DNA of 64,000 bases from Telopea speciosissima (taxonomy: Eukaryota; Streptophyta; Magnoliopsida; Proteales; Proteaceae): contig NC_057924.1 in assembly GCF_018873765.1 (NCBI RefSeq), positions 19,959,542 through 20,023,541 on the forward strand. Direction: 5' to 3'. The notes below the pieces were generated by a model. That model was not told the DNA's origin and made no database searches. It saw nothing but the letters and a program-made list of their open reading frames with translations. How positions within the stretch are numbered: the stretch's first letter is position 1; each line of letters begins with the position of its first letter. A program made the position numbers and the translations under genes. This document shows, piece after piece, positions 33,000 through 43,100 of the stretch.

Positions 33000-33926
33000 G
33001 GGGCAATTACTATCACTATTTTATGAAAAAAAAAAAAGGCAATTATTATCACCATCCTACATTTACCTATACTTACTAAAACTACTGTGCTTTTGAACTT
33101 TTACATCTCTTTCTACCCTCATGTTTTAAATACCCAGATTACTCTTCTTTTTCACCTAGTAACTTGCTAATCTATTTAACCTATCATTCTTCTTCTATTT
33201 TTTACTATTTTTATCATTAAAATAGTAAAAAATGAAAGCATCCACCCGCTTTTTCTCTCTCCCATATTTTATTCCGTTCGCTTTTTTTTTTATTTAATTA
33301 AGTTTTTAAAAAAAGTCGATCTATTCCATGGTTTTAGTGCATGGTATCGGAATGGGAATTGGTATCCTGCAAAACCGATACAATACTCATACAGTATCGG
33401 TCTGGATCGACTGTATCAGACGAAATTACCCCCTGAATCTCCTTAAAAATGAGTTTTCTGACCATTTTACCCCTTGTTCGTACCGTGCTATCGATACGGT
33501 ATTGACACGGTATTGGTGACAAGCAAAACTGGTATGTATTGCTTGATACGGGCAATACGATACTGATACTTACAACCATGATTTGTTCAAAGACGAACGA
33601 TGAGGATAAAATGTTGAATAAAAATTAATTAAATAGAAAATTTAAGAAAAAATGGATTAAAAAATGGGAGAGAGAAGAAGCGGGGTGAGTGCTTTCAATT
33701 TTTACTATTTTAATGACAAAAATAGTAAAAAATAGAACAGTGGTAGGCTAAATAGATTAGCAGATTACTAGGTGAAAAGGAAGGGCAATGTGGGTATTTA
33801 AAAACATGAGGGTAGAAGGAGATGTAAAAGTTAAAAAATAGGGTAGTTTTAGAAAAGAAGTTTAAGGTATGGTAGTTTTAGTAAATATAGGCTAAGTGTA
33901 GGCCGGGTAGTGATAGTAATTGCCCC
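33000..33926. mobile_element. Long-inverted-repeat element (about 300-bp arms) with a MITE in its loop
   Basis: The left arm (33000-33320) and right arm (33590-33926) are inverted copies, about 85% alike. Both begin GGGGCAATTACTATCAC and pass through TTTTACATCTC, CTACCCTCATGTTTT, AATACCC and TAATCTATTTA. The whole would fold into one hairpin. The left arm has its own small doubling of the terminal GGCAATTATTATCAC after an A-tract. There is no coding content. Such long-arm, empty elements are known among Mutator-like foldback elements, but no 9-bp flanking repeat was found. Confidence 0.8.
33327..33580. mobile_element. TATCGG-type MITE nested in the hairpin loop
   Basis: The ends are inverted: CATGGTTTTAGT with TATCGG following at the left, and GATACTTACAACCATG at the right. 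Inner CGATACGGTATTG-like words mirror TATCGGTCTGGATCG. It resembles the repeat at 26065-26290. It lies exactly between the two arms of the surrounding element. Confidence 0.7.
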
Positions 33927-33930
33927 TTTT

Positions 33931-34146
33931 TAAAGCGGATAAAATTCCTCTGCAATGCTTAATCTTGTTGTGCCTTTGAAGTTTGGGTCTGTGAGCTCGA
34001 CACGTGAAAGATGCTTCATCCAACGGTGTGATCTTGAGAATACCCAGTTGTTATTATTATTATTTTTTCCTTTCTATTCGAGCTCGCAAACCTGAATGCA
34101 AACCACAAGATTAAGCATTGCAGAGGATTTTTTATCCTTTTAAAAC
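33931..34146. repeat. Hairpin repeat, CTCTGCAATGCTTAATCTTG family
   Basis: AAAATTCCTCTGCAATGCTT at 33941-33960 is answered by AAGCATTGCAGAGGATTTT ending near 34131, with further pairing TTTGGGTCTGTGAGCTCG / CGAGCTCGCAAACC inside. It stands directly against the preceding long-inverted-repeat element. A microsatellite (ATT)n marks the loop side. Confidence 0.7.
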
Positions 34147-34566
34147 GAATCAAAATCCTCTCCAATTTCTTGATCGCTGAGTGCATTGCAGTTCGTGGTT
34201 GAAAGGTCCACACCTAACAGAGCAACATCCAATAGTCTGAAGTTCATTGAGTCAGCTTATTTATTTATTTATTTAATTTTGTTTCTTCTCAAACTTGGCA
34301 CCGTTGGATGTTCCCATTTGCATTCTCTTTCCATCCTTTTGTTTTTGTTTGTTGAATGTTCTACTCATCTTCTGTTGACTAAAAAAGAAAGCCCGGGACA
34401 TTCTTTGTACATTTCCAACCTAAACCAACCATTCAAATCGAATTTCCCACCAGTTCAGCTGTGGATAGGACCTAAAACCCAATTGAAAGCTTACGAATGC
34501 AGACAAATAGACATACCAAGTAAGGGGTATCTTGTTGGCCCAAGGATATCTACCACTTGGCAAGTG
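34147..34566. other. No gene seen
   Basis: AT-rich spacer at the inner end of the left arm. It includes AATCCTCTCCAATT (about 34150), the same kind of word that ends many of the hairpin repeats, and a TTTA microsatellite at 34258-34276. No supported coding frame was found. Confidence 0.5.
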
Positions 34567-36430
34567 TGATGGGACCCAAATTTAAGAAAGGGTCATAATT
34601 ATGTATATCAATATACAAAGACACCTGATATACCTAAATCTAGCCACCCAATAAGATCACGCCATGTCATCAGAATTTGGAACGGCCTAACGGCTGTAGG
34701 CCCATCAGGCCATACCCATACCCACTCCAACAGGGAGTTAGATTCAGCGCAATCTACTACATAAGGATGGCTCAATCCATCCTTGACAGTGACTCACTCC
34801 CATAAGGGAACTACAAGAGTGCTGCCCACGGTTCCTATCAATCAGGGATCTTACTCCTAAAAGGACTCCATTGTGGATTCCCTACCAAAAATAGGAAACT
34901 TGCTAAAACGGGACTCTCCACAACTATCTCTATCTATACCCCTCGCTATATATACTCAGGTATAACCCTTCACAAAGGTATCTAGACTACTCATATTCTT
35001 AACTGTTGCTAAGAGAGATTTGACTTAAGCATCAAAGAGTCCCCTGTCGGAACAAATCGGCTCTCTTGTGCTTAATTTGTTCTTCTGTGCAGGCCATCTT
35101 GCAAGAAGACCATCCTTGACAGTTTCTTGACGCCACAGTTTGGCGCTATCTGTGGAAATGATTATCAAATAACCAAACCCACTAGAATTCTCTGCCCATG
35201 GCAGGAGCAAACCTCTCCTCCAGCAATGCACGAAGGAATTCTCCCTTGCTAGAAACCTTGCATAGGGGGACGAACAAGCGCGTAGAGGGGAGGAGTGACC
35301 ACTACGTCGTGGTGGCAGAACCAATCATGGGCACCCTTGCTGACAGGATCCACAGTAGAACAAGAATTAGCAATTACAGAGGTCAACCCCGCAACAGCGG
35401 TAGCTCCTAACCCTCGCACGGAGGAAGTAATACCAACAAAGCAGTTGCCACCACCACCACCTCTGCCGCAATCTCTCAACCCTAATGCACCAACTACCAA
35501 CGCTCAAGTAAGAGATCTACAGCTGCAGATGCTACAGACTTGGTCTGAGGATTTATCTGACAGCATATGTCAACTGCCACCGCGCTTCCACCGCAACAAC
35601 AGTCGACCGCCATACCGATTCCACACCCAACACTCGTGCAGCAACAACCAGAACTGGTGCTCGTTCAAAACCAGCAAGTGTTACCACCTCTACCGCCTGC
35701 AGCAGTTGAAGAAAGGGCAGAAATCTGAGCAGGCTCATCTCATCCCTGAGGCCACGGATCGACACTTATCCCAGTGGCTAAAATCGGGGTTTTGCCTACC
35801 AGAGCTTGGGGAGATCGAACGGCAGCCAAGGGCTAACTCGTGTCCTTTCTGGGGCAAAAGAACTCAACGGACCGACCAACACATCGAGATCTTGCCTGAA
35901 GCCAATCACACCCACCACTAGGAAAGAAATGCAGCACAAACACAACAAGGTTCTCGCCAAGCGGGTGATCGCATAGAAGATGCAAATTGGGTACGACGAT
36001 TCGCAGATGACGAACTCCCTCCTAGGCGGAATGGGAATCGGGTTCAACGATCCATCAATCAGGGTGGCCCCAAGGTTTAGGTTGGGGATTGGGTTCAACG
36101 ATTACCCAACCCAGCAGAAATAAGCCGAGTAGTGGAAAGCGACCTTGATAAGAAGCTGAAAGAGATCAATGAAAAGCTGAAAAGTCTGGATTGATGATCG
36201 CTCACTAAATCACAATCCGTACCGGACGGTCACCCATACATAGCAGCTATCATGAACGCTGATCTCCCCCACAACATTCAAGCGACCAAGTTTCGAGAGG
36301 TATGGCGGGAAGACAGACCCGCACGACCACATCAACTATGTCAATGTGGTTATGACATTGTATGAAGGTTCAGAGGAAGTAATCTGCCGAGCGTTCCCAA
36401 GTTCTCTCAAGGGAGCAAACCAGATCTTGA
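34567..36430 (+). mobile_element. Ty3/gypsy fossil at the centre of the inverted duplication
   Basis: The LTR runs from about 34567 (TGATGGGACCC) to 35137 (CGCCACA), followed by the primer-site-like GTTTGGCGCTATCTGTGG at 35138. Gag remains run from about 35198 to 36420 on the plus strand, with DHINYVNVV and RAFPSSLKGA near 36330-36420, the same gag signature as the Tat-type element at 1.7-13.3 kb. No pol and no second LTR are seen. It is broken and truncated. It separates the two arms, so it inserted at, or helped create, the junction. Confidence 0.75.
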
Positions 36431-36721
36431 CGGTGAAATCGTTTCTTCCACTCTGAACACAAGAACAAATCGCAGTGAGAGAACCACTAGAGAAGATAGC
36501 TAGTCTTCAACCAAGAACATATTACAGAGTAGAGAAGGGCGCATAAGAGCTTGGTCGATTTACTCTCGTCTCTGGAGATATGAAAGAGGGGCTCGAGCAG
36601 GTTATTGTCCTACCCAATCCAAAAATGGATTTTCATCTCAAATATGATGCAACGTTCTTACAACCGTTGAATTATAAAAATTCACGTATTGTCCTCCTAG
36701 ACCCTCACTGCACCAAAAAAA
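36431..36721. other. No gene seen; possible extra gag remains
   Basis: It may still belong to the fossil on its left: a plus-strand, protein-like stretch is visible at about 36480-36640, but no motif was recognised. No other feature was seen. Confidence 0.35.
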
Positions 36722-36883
36722 TATCTCCTGCAATCCCCTGGCCAGTACAGTTCCCCTAGTGCCTCTAATAAGAGGGGATTGAACCCCACCCAGCCTGAGT
36801 GTTTGGTCAAGAGTGGAATGGTCATTACGCCCCCTTGTTAGGGGCACTAGGGAACTCTACCGAGCAGAGAATTGCAGGGGATA
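36722..36883. repeat. Hairpin repeat, GTTCCCTAGTGCCTCT family
   Basis: The outer arms are TATCTCCTGCAATCC and the answering AATTGCAGGGGATA, with inner arms GTTCCCCTAGTGCC / GGCACTAGGGAAC. The loop carries TGTTTGGTCAAG. Two sisters occur at 59142-59303 and 59327-59490. Confidence 0.8.
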
Positions 36884-37451
36884 AAGATCCCACTGCACCT
36901 AGATCTAAGAATTGGAGAGGATTTTTATGCAATCCGGATGCTTGAACAAACACTACGTACATCACTATTGAGGTATATTTAGCTGTCATCACTTTATCAA
37001 AAAGTATTTAGTTGTCATCCATCAGACGAAAGTCCAACTGCAATCCATTATGTGTTTACTTCAATCTTCTTTACCAAAAAAAAAAAGTGTTTACTTCGAT
37101 CTTCGCACCATTCTTTTTATCAAATTAAGTCCATGCCTTTACTCTTAGTCAGGTTCCGTTGAGCGTATGTATGTGTACGTTCAGTTGTGGACGCTCCATT
37201 CTAGGGGTGCAAGTTTGGCCATGTCGGCCCGAACCCACCCTGCCCACCCTGAGCCTGAACAGGGCTTAGGCTGAGATATTTGGCCCTGAGGATGAGTCAG
37301 GGTTGGAAATTTCTGGCCCGGAGGCAGGGTCGGGTTGGGCCAAGGTTGAGGCCTTGGGCTAAGCCTGACCCGACCCGACCCTGTTTTAAGTTATACTATA
37401 AAATATATATTTATATATATTATAAACAGTAAATGTCACCCACATTTTGTT

Positions 37452-37610
37452 GGATTTGGATCATCTACGGCGCGGCTGCCCGTCCTACCTGTGCTTCGTA
37501 GACACAGGGCCACGCACTAAGACCGCCTTACCCCTACCCGGGTGGAGGTAAGGCAGTCTTTGCACATAGCCTTGTGTCTGCGCAGCAGAGGCAGGAGAGG
37601 ATCTGGATCC
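37452..37610. repeat. Hairpin repeat, GTCCTACCTGTGC family (nested in the hAT element)
   Basis: GGATCATCTACGGCGC with CCTACCTGTGCTTCG opposes GCGCAGCAGAGGCAGGAGAGGATC. The inner stem is CCGCCTTACCCC / GGAGGTAAGGC. Its sister is at 40938-41127. Confidence 0.75.
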
Positions 37611-37817
37611 CATTTTGTTAAATATAATATATTATACATGAAGACATAATACATTTTATTACAATGTTATTTTACGTAAAATTGATAATTTTCTCCCCAA
37701 CCCATTCCAGCCCATGCATTTCCTTCCCCCTCCCCATGATCAGGGTCAATCAGGGTCTATCTGGTCCAACCCTGAGGGCGGGTCAAGGTTAGGTTTTTCT
37801 GGCCCTAAGTCGGACCC

Positions 37818-37986
37818 TGATCCTCTACTGCCGAGCTGCTCGACAGGACCCTAGCTACTGCCAAGACACAGTAAGGCGATAAATTACCGCCTTACCCCTA
37901 CCCGATTGGGGGGAAGGCAATCATTTACCGCTTTGCTGTGTCTTGACAGTAGGGTCATGCCGGGCAGCTCGGCAGTAGAGGATCCA
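37818..37986. repeat. Hairpin repeat, ACTGCCGAGCTGC family (nested in the hAT element)
   Basis: GATCCTCTACTGCCGAGCTG at the left is answered by CAGCTCGGCAGTAGAGGATC at the right, with inner stems GACCCTA-like / TAGGGTC and CAAGACACAG / CTGTGTCTTG, and a CCGCCTTACCCC centre shared with the GTCCTACCTGTGC family. It is almost a perfect palindrome. Confidence 0.85.
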
Positions 37987-38091
37987 ATTGCCCTACGTCA
38001 GGGTCGGGTTGGGCCTGAACCCAGCTAAGGGGACTTAGGGTTGGACTAGGGTTCTATAAAGCCGGCCCAACCCGACCTTCTTGCAGCCCTA

Positions 38092-38477
38092 CTCCATTCA
38101 TTATCTTTTAAAGCCAGATATTTTTTGAAAAAAGAAAAGCATAGAAGACATAAGGCAGTTTTAGACATAAAATTATAAAAAACACAAATACATTTGTATG
38201 ATCATGTCTAGCGGAACCATAGAAGTCCGCCAGACCAGGTGCAGTGGAATGAAAGACTGATCTTTTTTATTCTTACTTTCCCATAGTAAAGCCGCGCGCC
38301 AATAGAGACTTCAAGCACCCGTTTGTCCCACATACACGCGGCCATGCAGACCATGAACTTTAAGGGCGCACAGCCAAACAACAACTTGACAGTCTCAAGA
38401 GAAGGCCGCCACGAGGTGCAAAGACTACGAACCCCCTTATCTGCTTTTTTTGTTTTGATAAAGAACCCCCTGCTCAT
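38092..38477. promoter_or_regulatory. Upstream region of the right EP1-like gene
   Basis: About 380 bases between the hAT-like element and the TATA box. Parts (AGCGGAACC, CCAGGTGCAGTGGAATG, CTTTTAGACATAAAAT-like) match the upstream region of the left EP1 gene at 32470-32600, in reverse. The hAT insertion lies only about 400 bases before this promoter and has no counterpart at the left gene. Confidence 0.5.
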
Positions 38478-38488
38478 CCTTTATAAAT
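38478..38488 (+). promoter_or_regulatory. TATA box of the right EP1-like gene
   Basis: CCTTTATAAAT, identical to the left copy. It stands only 3 bases before an upstream ATG (38491) and 51 bases before the ATG at 38539. Transcription should start near 38510, so the downstream ATG is the real start. Confidence 0.75.
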
Positions 38489-38538
38489 AGATGCTTTCGT
38501 CCTCGAGTTTTCAAGCACCCCCAAAAGAAGCAGATAAG

Positions 38539-39876
38539 ATGTCTTCTTCTTCTTCTTCTCCACTTGCACTAAGGCTCTTCGCCTTCTTCTTCCTAACCAT
38601 CTTATCGGTCACGGCTCAAGTAACTGTCCCTGCTTCCAAGACCTTCAGATTCATAAACCAAGGCGAATTTGGAGAATACATTGTCGAATACGGCGCAGAT
38701 TACCGTGTCACAGATCTCCAAACATTTCCCTTCGCTCTCTGTTTTTACAATACCACTCCCAATGCCTTCACTCTTGGCCTTCGAATGGGCAACCGTCATT
38801 CCGAGTCAATCATGCGTTGGGTTTGGGACGCCAACCGTGGAAACCCAGTTCATGAAAACGCCACTCTAATCTTTGGTACCGATGGCAACCTCGTCCTCGC
38901 CGATGTCGGCCGTAGTATCGCGTGGCAAACCGGCACCGCCAACGTGGGTGTCGTTGGGCTAACACTCTTATCCAACGGCAACTTGGTGTTATACGATCAG
39001 AAGGGAAGGTTTGTTTGGCAAAGCTTTGATCACCCAACTGACACGCTCTTAGTGGGCCAATCACTTCTTCCAGGGGGACCCAAGAAGCTTGTTAGTCGTC
39101 TTTCTGCCGTTGATGGCTCCGAAGGTACTTTCAGCTTTGAATTGGAGAAGATGCGGTGGGCCATGTACATGAAGAGCAAGAATTCTGTAAACCCCATACT
39201 TTATTTTCCAAACCGTAATTATGGAGCTGAAGAGGGTGCAACGTTGACACGTTTGCGCTTCAATAGTGCACCTGATACGAAAGAAAACAATGCTTTTGAT
39301 TTGATGTTCGAGTTGGAGATCAGTAATGTGTCGTCCGGGAGTTCTTTCTTAGCCCGGCCAAAGTATAACGGGACTCTTTCTATGTTAAGAGTGGAATATG
39401 ATGGTAATTTAAAGATCTACACTTACTATGACAAAGTTGATTGGGGTGCATGGGAGACCACCTTTAGTCTCTTTGACAGGAAAGGGAGGGAGAGTGAATG
39501 CAATTTACCTACAAGATGTGGGTCATTGGGAGTTTGTGAAGATGATCAATGTGTGGCTTGTCCTACTCGAAAGGGCATGGTGGGGTGGAGCAAGAGCTGT
39601 GCATCACCTGTGCTGCCTGCTTGTAACAAGGGTAAGGGTGGGGCAAAGGTGGATTATTACAAAGTTGTGGGTGTGGAGCACTTTATGAATGTGTATACAG
39701 ACGGAGATGGGCCTATGAAGGTGGTTGAGTGTAGGGATAAGTGTAGTAAGGATTGTGGATGTTTGGGTTTCTTTTACAGGGAAGAATCCTCTAAGTGCTT
39801 GCTGGCTCCTGAGCTTGGCACTCTCGAAAAAGTCTACAACACCACTCATGTTGCTTTCATTAAGTTCTCTAAATAA
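38539..39876 (+). CDS. EP1-like secreted bulb-lectin glycoprotein (right copy)
   Basis: 445-residue intact, intronless frame, about 90% identical by eye to the left copy and with the same layout: signal peptide (LALRLFAFFFLTILSVTAQ), bulb-lectin domain at about 75-190 (GNLVLADVGRSIAWQTGT, NGNLVLYDQKGRFVWQSFDHPTDTL), Cys-rich patch (CGSLGVCEDDQCVACP) and PAN-type domain (VECRDKCSKDCGCLGFFY). An in-frame ATG at 38491 would add 16 residues before the signal peptide, but it lies against the TATA box and is absent from the paralogue, so I chose 38539. The frame stays open and substitutions look mild, which suggests both copies are kept by selection (inference). The lectin residues differ from the classic mannose-binding set, so sugar binding is not assured. 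The likely location is the epidermal wall or cuticle, as for carrot EP1. Confidence 0.92.
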   Translation: MSSSSSSPLALRLFAFFFLTILSVTAQVTVPASKTFRFINQGEFGEYIVEYGADYRVTDLQTFPFALCFYNTTPNAFTLGLRMGNRHSESIMRWVWDANRGNPVHENATLIFGTDGNLVLADVGRSIAWQTGTANVGVVGLTLLSNGNLVLYDQKGRFVWQSFDHPTDTLLVGQSLLPGGPKKLVSRLSAVDGSEGTFSFELEKMRWAMYMKSKNSVNPILYFPNRNYGAEEGATLTRLRFNSAPDTKENNAFDLMFELEISNVSSGSSFLARPKYNGTLSMLRVEYDGNLKIYTYYDKVDWGAWETTFSLFDRKGRESECNLPTRCGSLGVCEDDQCVACPTRKGMVGWSKSCASPVLPACNKGKGGAKVDYYKVVGVEHFMNVYTDGDGPMKVVECRDKCSKDCGCLGFFYREESSKCLLAPELGTLEKVYNTTHVAFIKFSK

Positions 39877-39943
39877 GCTTTGATTTCTTATCTTTTTAGT
39901 TTTCTTTGGTATTGGCTTCTTGTGTCCCTTCCTACTTTAGTTG

Positions 39944-39949
39944 AATAAA
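39944..39949 (+). terminator. Poly(A) signal of the right EP1-like gene
   Basis: AATAAA 67 bases after the stop codon, in the same context as at the left gene. Confidence 0.65.
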
Positions 39950-40074
39950 TTTGTCTTTTCTCTGTTATGGGAAAAAAAATGTATTTAAATTGAAGGAGTT
40001 TGTTATCGAGTAGTAAGTCTAATGGAAGTTTTTTTTGCCCTTTTCACTCTGCGGTTTAAATGATTTTTATTTTG

Positions 40075-40215
40075 TCTATCCTAATTAAATGCCCATGGGC
40101 CAATTAGACAGAGAGGGGAAGGAAGGCCCATAGGGCAACTAGGGAGAGATCTTGAACACAAGACATGGCCAGCGGTCACTCCCTCGGCAAGCAACACCAT
40201 AACCAACTACACAAA
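40075..40215 (-). repeat. tRNA-derived SINE (right-arm copy)
   Basis: Mirror of 30520-30675: the minus strand carries GTTGGTTATGGTGTTGCTTG and, further on, GTGTTCAAGATC as B box. It is shared by both arms and so older than the duplication. Confidence 0.55.
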
Positions 40216-40428
40216 GTATTGTTGGCTAAATGAAATTTTGACAAAAAAAGCCACTAAAAACCCATTATTAGAGAATAACCCAATATTCAATTTTGGATGC
40301 GGTTCGTGTGATTACTCAAAAAAAAAAAAAAAAAAAAAACATTGCGTTGGGTGTGTGGGTTTAGTCTCACATCTGATATGTGAGTATGGTGTGCGTTGTG
40401 TATATCCACCATTCTGTGAGTGAGCAGG

Positions 40429-40553
40429 GAATGTTCACGTACGTGAGCGTTCGTGAATGACTCACAGCTGTTTAAATGGAATCCAATTTGTGAAAGTGTT
40501 CCATTTGAACGGCTGTGAGTCATTCACGTACGCTCATGTACTTGAACATTCAC
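40429..40553. repeat. Hairpin repeat, GTTCACGTACGTGAGCG family
   Basis: GAATGTTCACGTACGTGAGCG with ATTCACAGCTGTTTAAATGGA-like continuation opposes GAACGGCTGTGAGTCATTC followed by ACGTACGCTCATGTAC and TGAACATTC. Arms are about 55 bp with a very short loop (about 40485-40495). It is present only in this arm. Confidence 0.8.
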
Positions 40554-40937
40554 CGGACTTATTCTGTGATCCCAACTCGACTGCTCTATGTGACAAACAT
40601 GTACTCCACCATTCACTATGTGACAAACATGTACTACACCAGCTCCATACATCTTTCCAAACAGATCTCACCCAAAATCCCCTCAAATGCTTGACGCAAG
40701 CAAGAAGCATTAATCCTTTTTCCACCATTAGAATTTACAAGCTGAGTCTTGGTCCTCTTAGCATACATCATCTTAATTTAGCATCAATTCTCATTCATCC
40801 ATTAACAACCCACTCCAAAGAAAGAAGCATACACATACACATACAAAAATAAATAAATAATTAAAATCAAATAAAGAGACTAGTAGAAAAGGTATATTAA
40901 TTTGTTCCTTCTCGGCATAAGGAACTAGACCCTGTCA

Positions 40938-41127
40938 GATTTGGATCCTCTACGGCATAGTTGCCTATCCTACCTGTGCTACGCAGATACAAGGTCATGC
41001 GCAAAGACCACCTTACCCCTACCCGAACACCTTGCCAGAGTGGGGGTAAGGCGGTCTTTACGCTTGGCCCTGTGTCTGCACAGCACAGGTAGGACGGGCA
41101 GCTGTGCCATAGAAGATCTCAATCCAA
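40938..41127. repeat. Hairpin repeat, GTCCTACCTGTGC family
   Basis: GATTTGGATCCTCTACGGCA and CCTATCCTACCTGTGCT oppose AGCACAGGTAGGACGGGC and TGCCATAGAAGATC. The inner stem GACCACCTTACCCC / GGGGTAAGGCGGTC flanks a loop. It is a sister of 37452-37610 and is absent from the left arm. Confidence 0.85.
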
Positions 41128-42975
41128 ACCCCCTCCCCAATTTTTTGTGGGAGAGTAAGAGAGAAACTAAGGGTCAAAACATCCAATTACCAAAACAAAA
41201 AAGGAAAGATTCACATGTCACAATCTGGCAAACACTACAGAAGGTTATCCAAACCAGTTTAGTGTCATTTATCGTAACTATGGATTAATACGTAAAAGAA
41301 TGTTTTTTGGATTAGTGTAATGCATTTTATTTTCTTAAGTTGTAAAGTTATTCTCATATCTCTTAGAACTATAGGATTTAAGTGCCCAAACATGACTTAA
41401 TGGTTTAACCTTAATTTGGTGACTTTGTCTATGATCATAGGGGAACATTTTGGACTTATATTGGTATATTTGATTAGGAATGTTCACGAAAAACCTATGG
41501 GATATCAAATGCCAAAGAGTCAGGAAGTTTAGGCCTAAAAATTCTAACCAGTAGGTGTACTGATTGATCGGCTTGAAGCCGGTCAGTGTTATCCTAGGCC
41601 AGTGCTTTCTAGAACATTGTTTCTGCACCACTAGAAACTTCAAGGAAAATTTATGAAGTCGTGCACTCATAATTGGTAGATGCTCAAAACATAAAAGTTG
41701 TATCTCTCTAAGTTATCTTTCGTATGGTTTAAAAATCAAGTCAATTAGAGTTTGGGAGAGAAAGTTATAGCCTTCTTACTGACCATGTGTTTAGGTGGAC
41801 CGAGGGGCAGTCGAATTGTTCACAAATCCTAGTTGTCCCTAGTCTGTGTACTGATCGATTGGAGATCAACCTTCAAACCCCAACGATTATAAAACTTTCA
41901 TTTTATAACCACTTTTTGAATTTGTAAAAAATAGATCCGTTTGAGATTATTTTTGTCACATCTTTTTGCCATTCTTTCTCCTCTATTTAAGAAAGGTTTA
42001 AGGGAGTTTCAACTAAGACTCTTGCACATTTTTTAGTTTTGGTTTAAAAGATTTTTGAGAATCATAGTATTGAGATTTCAACTTGCATATTTTACCCTTT
42101 GAGGTTTTTAATTTTATTCTTAAGTTATATATGTGGCTTTTATGCATTGTGTTGCATCCTCTTCAAAGAAAGAGTTGTAGTAAGAGATTGGGGAATCTTC
42201 GCTGTTGTAAGAGTACGTTGTGAATAGTAGCTTGAAAAACTACTTGGATCTGAGTGTGAGCCCGAAGAAACACTTGGGATTAAGTGTGAGCCCAAAAAAA
42301 CATTTGGGTTAATTTTGAGCCCGGAAATACAATTGTGAGAAGACATCATCAATGTCATTTTGAAGTTGATCATAGTGGAAAGTTTAAGTGTCTGGGTATC
42401 ACTTATTAATTAGTGGATGTAGATAAGACTAGGAACCATTCTAAATCTTATTGTATCACTTATTAGTCTGACCCTTGACGCCCTTAGTGGCCGATATTAG
42501 AGAAGAAAAGACTTAGGCTTAATCCAAAAAAAACAAGACGACAAAACGACAAAGAGTCGAGACTCATGGCAGACAAAGACCGAGAAAGGAAAGAGATTCG
42601 TTACCTCCGATTAACCCGTCAAGAACTCGGCAGGGACTCATCTGGATCTAGGGTTTTAAACCTTGGTGCAAAGACATATTGTAACCAGCTGGATCGTAGG
42701 CATGGCTTGAGGAATTGGTATCGAATTGGCCAGATCAGCTGATTTGCTCCTGATTTATCCGTATCGATAGATCTATACAGAACAAGTGTACAAATCTAAA
42801 ATAAAATTAATTTTTTCAAAAAATACAAGGGTAAATCAAAACGAAACAGATCGATCCATAATCGACTACTAAAACCTTGATTCGGGGATGCTTGGGCTAT
42901 TTTTTGAGAAGAGTCATCGAAATGCTTGCCTTCTCCCTTACTTTACATACTCACTAAAGTCTGAAACACCTCTCA
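41128..42975. other. No gene seen; shared arm sequence
   Basis: It mirrors 25920-26540 and 26900-28345 of the left arm (minus the solo LTR) and includes the mirror copy of the TATCGG-type repeat at about 42700-42880. No believable host gene was found. Confidence 0.5.
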
Positions 42976-43100
42976 TGTTATCGCCTCTAATTCGCTGTCT
43001 GCTCTAATTCCTCACATAGGAGCAAAAATGACCACCCTACCCCTTTTTGAACAGTGAATTGGAAGAAATTGGAGCGGACAGTGAATTGGAGGGGATAACG
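42976..43100. repeat. Hairpin repeat, CTAATTCGCTGTCTGCTC family
   Basis: GTTATCGCCTCTAATTCGC and GTCTGCTCTAATTCC oppose GAAATTGGAGCGGAC and AGTGAATTGGAGGGGATAAC. The right end is followed by GATTCTCTACCC, the same kind of phrase that follows the hairpin at 19464-19610. The left arm has the empty site near 25950. It is specific to this arm. Confidence 0.8.

Larger units (their letters stand above)
15131..34200 (+). repeat. Left arm of a large inverted duplication
   Basis: This arm is repeated in reverse at 36.9-47.8 kb. Paired blocks that I matched: 15854-16980 with 46590-47750; 16985-17052 plus 19090-19460 with 45840-46240; 19640-20850 with 45010-45790; 21340-22980 with 43480-44990; 24256-24420 with 43190-43440; 25920-26540 with 42480-42960; 26900-28345 with 41270-42470; 30340-32590 with 38200-40410; 32750-32925 with 36950-37190. 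The arm is longer than its partner because of later insertions, described separately. Confidence 0.9.
37202..38091. mobile_element. hAT-like non-autonomous element, 890 bp, 8-bp target duplication
   Basis: The termini are TAGGGGTGCAAG and, inverted, TAGGGCTGCAAG. The direct repeat CTCCATTC flanks it on both sides (37194-37201 and 38092-38099). TAGGG-type ends with an 8-bp duplication fit hAT. The interior is rich in GGGTCGGG / CCCGACCC words and holds two hairpin repeats (37452-37610, 37818-37986). It has no coding capacity. The left arm, near 32725-32745, has no such insert, so it came after the duplication. Confidence 0.88.

Noticed and set aside
38491-38538. Upstream in-frame ATG as start of the right EP1-like gene
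   Set aside because: It lies against the TATA box, probably before the transcript start, would place 16 residues before the signal peptide, and is absent from the left paralogue.
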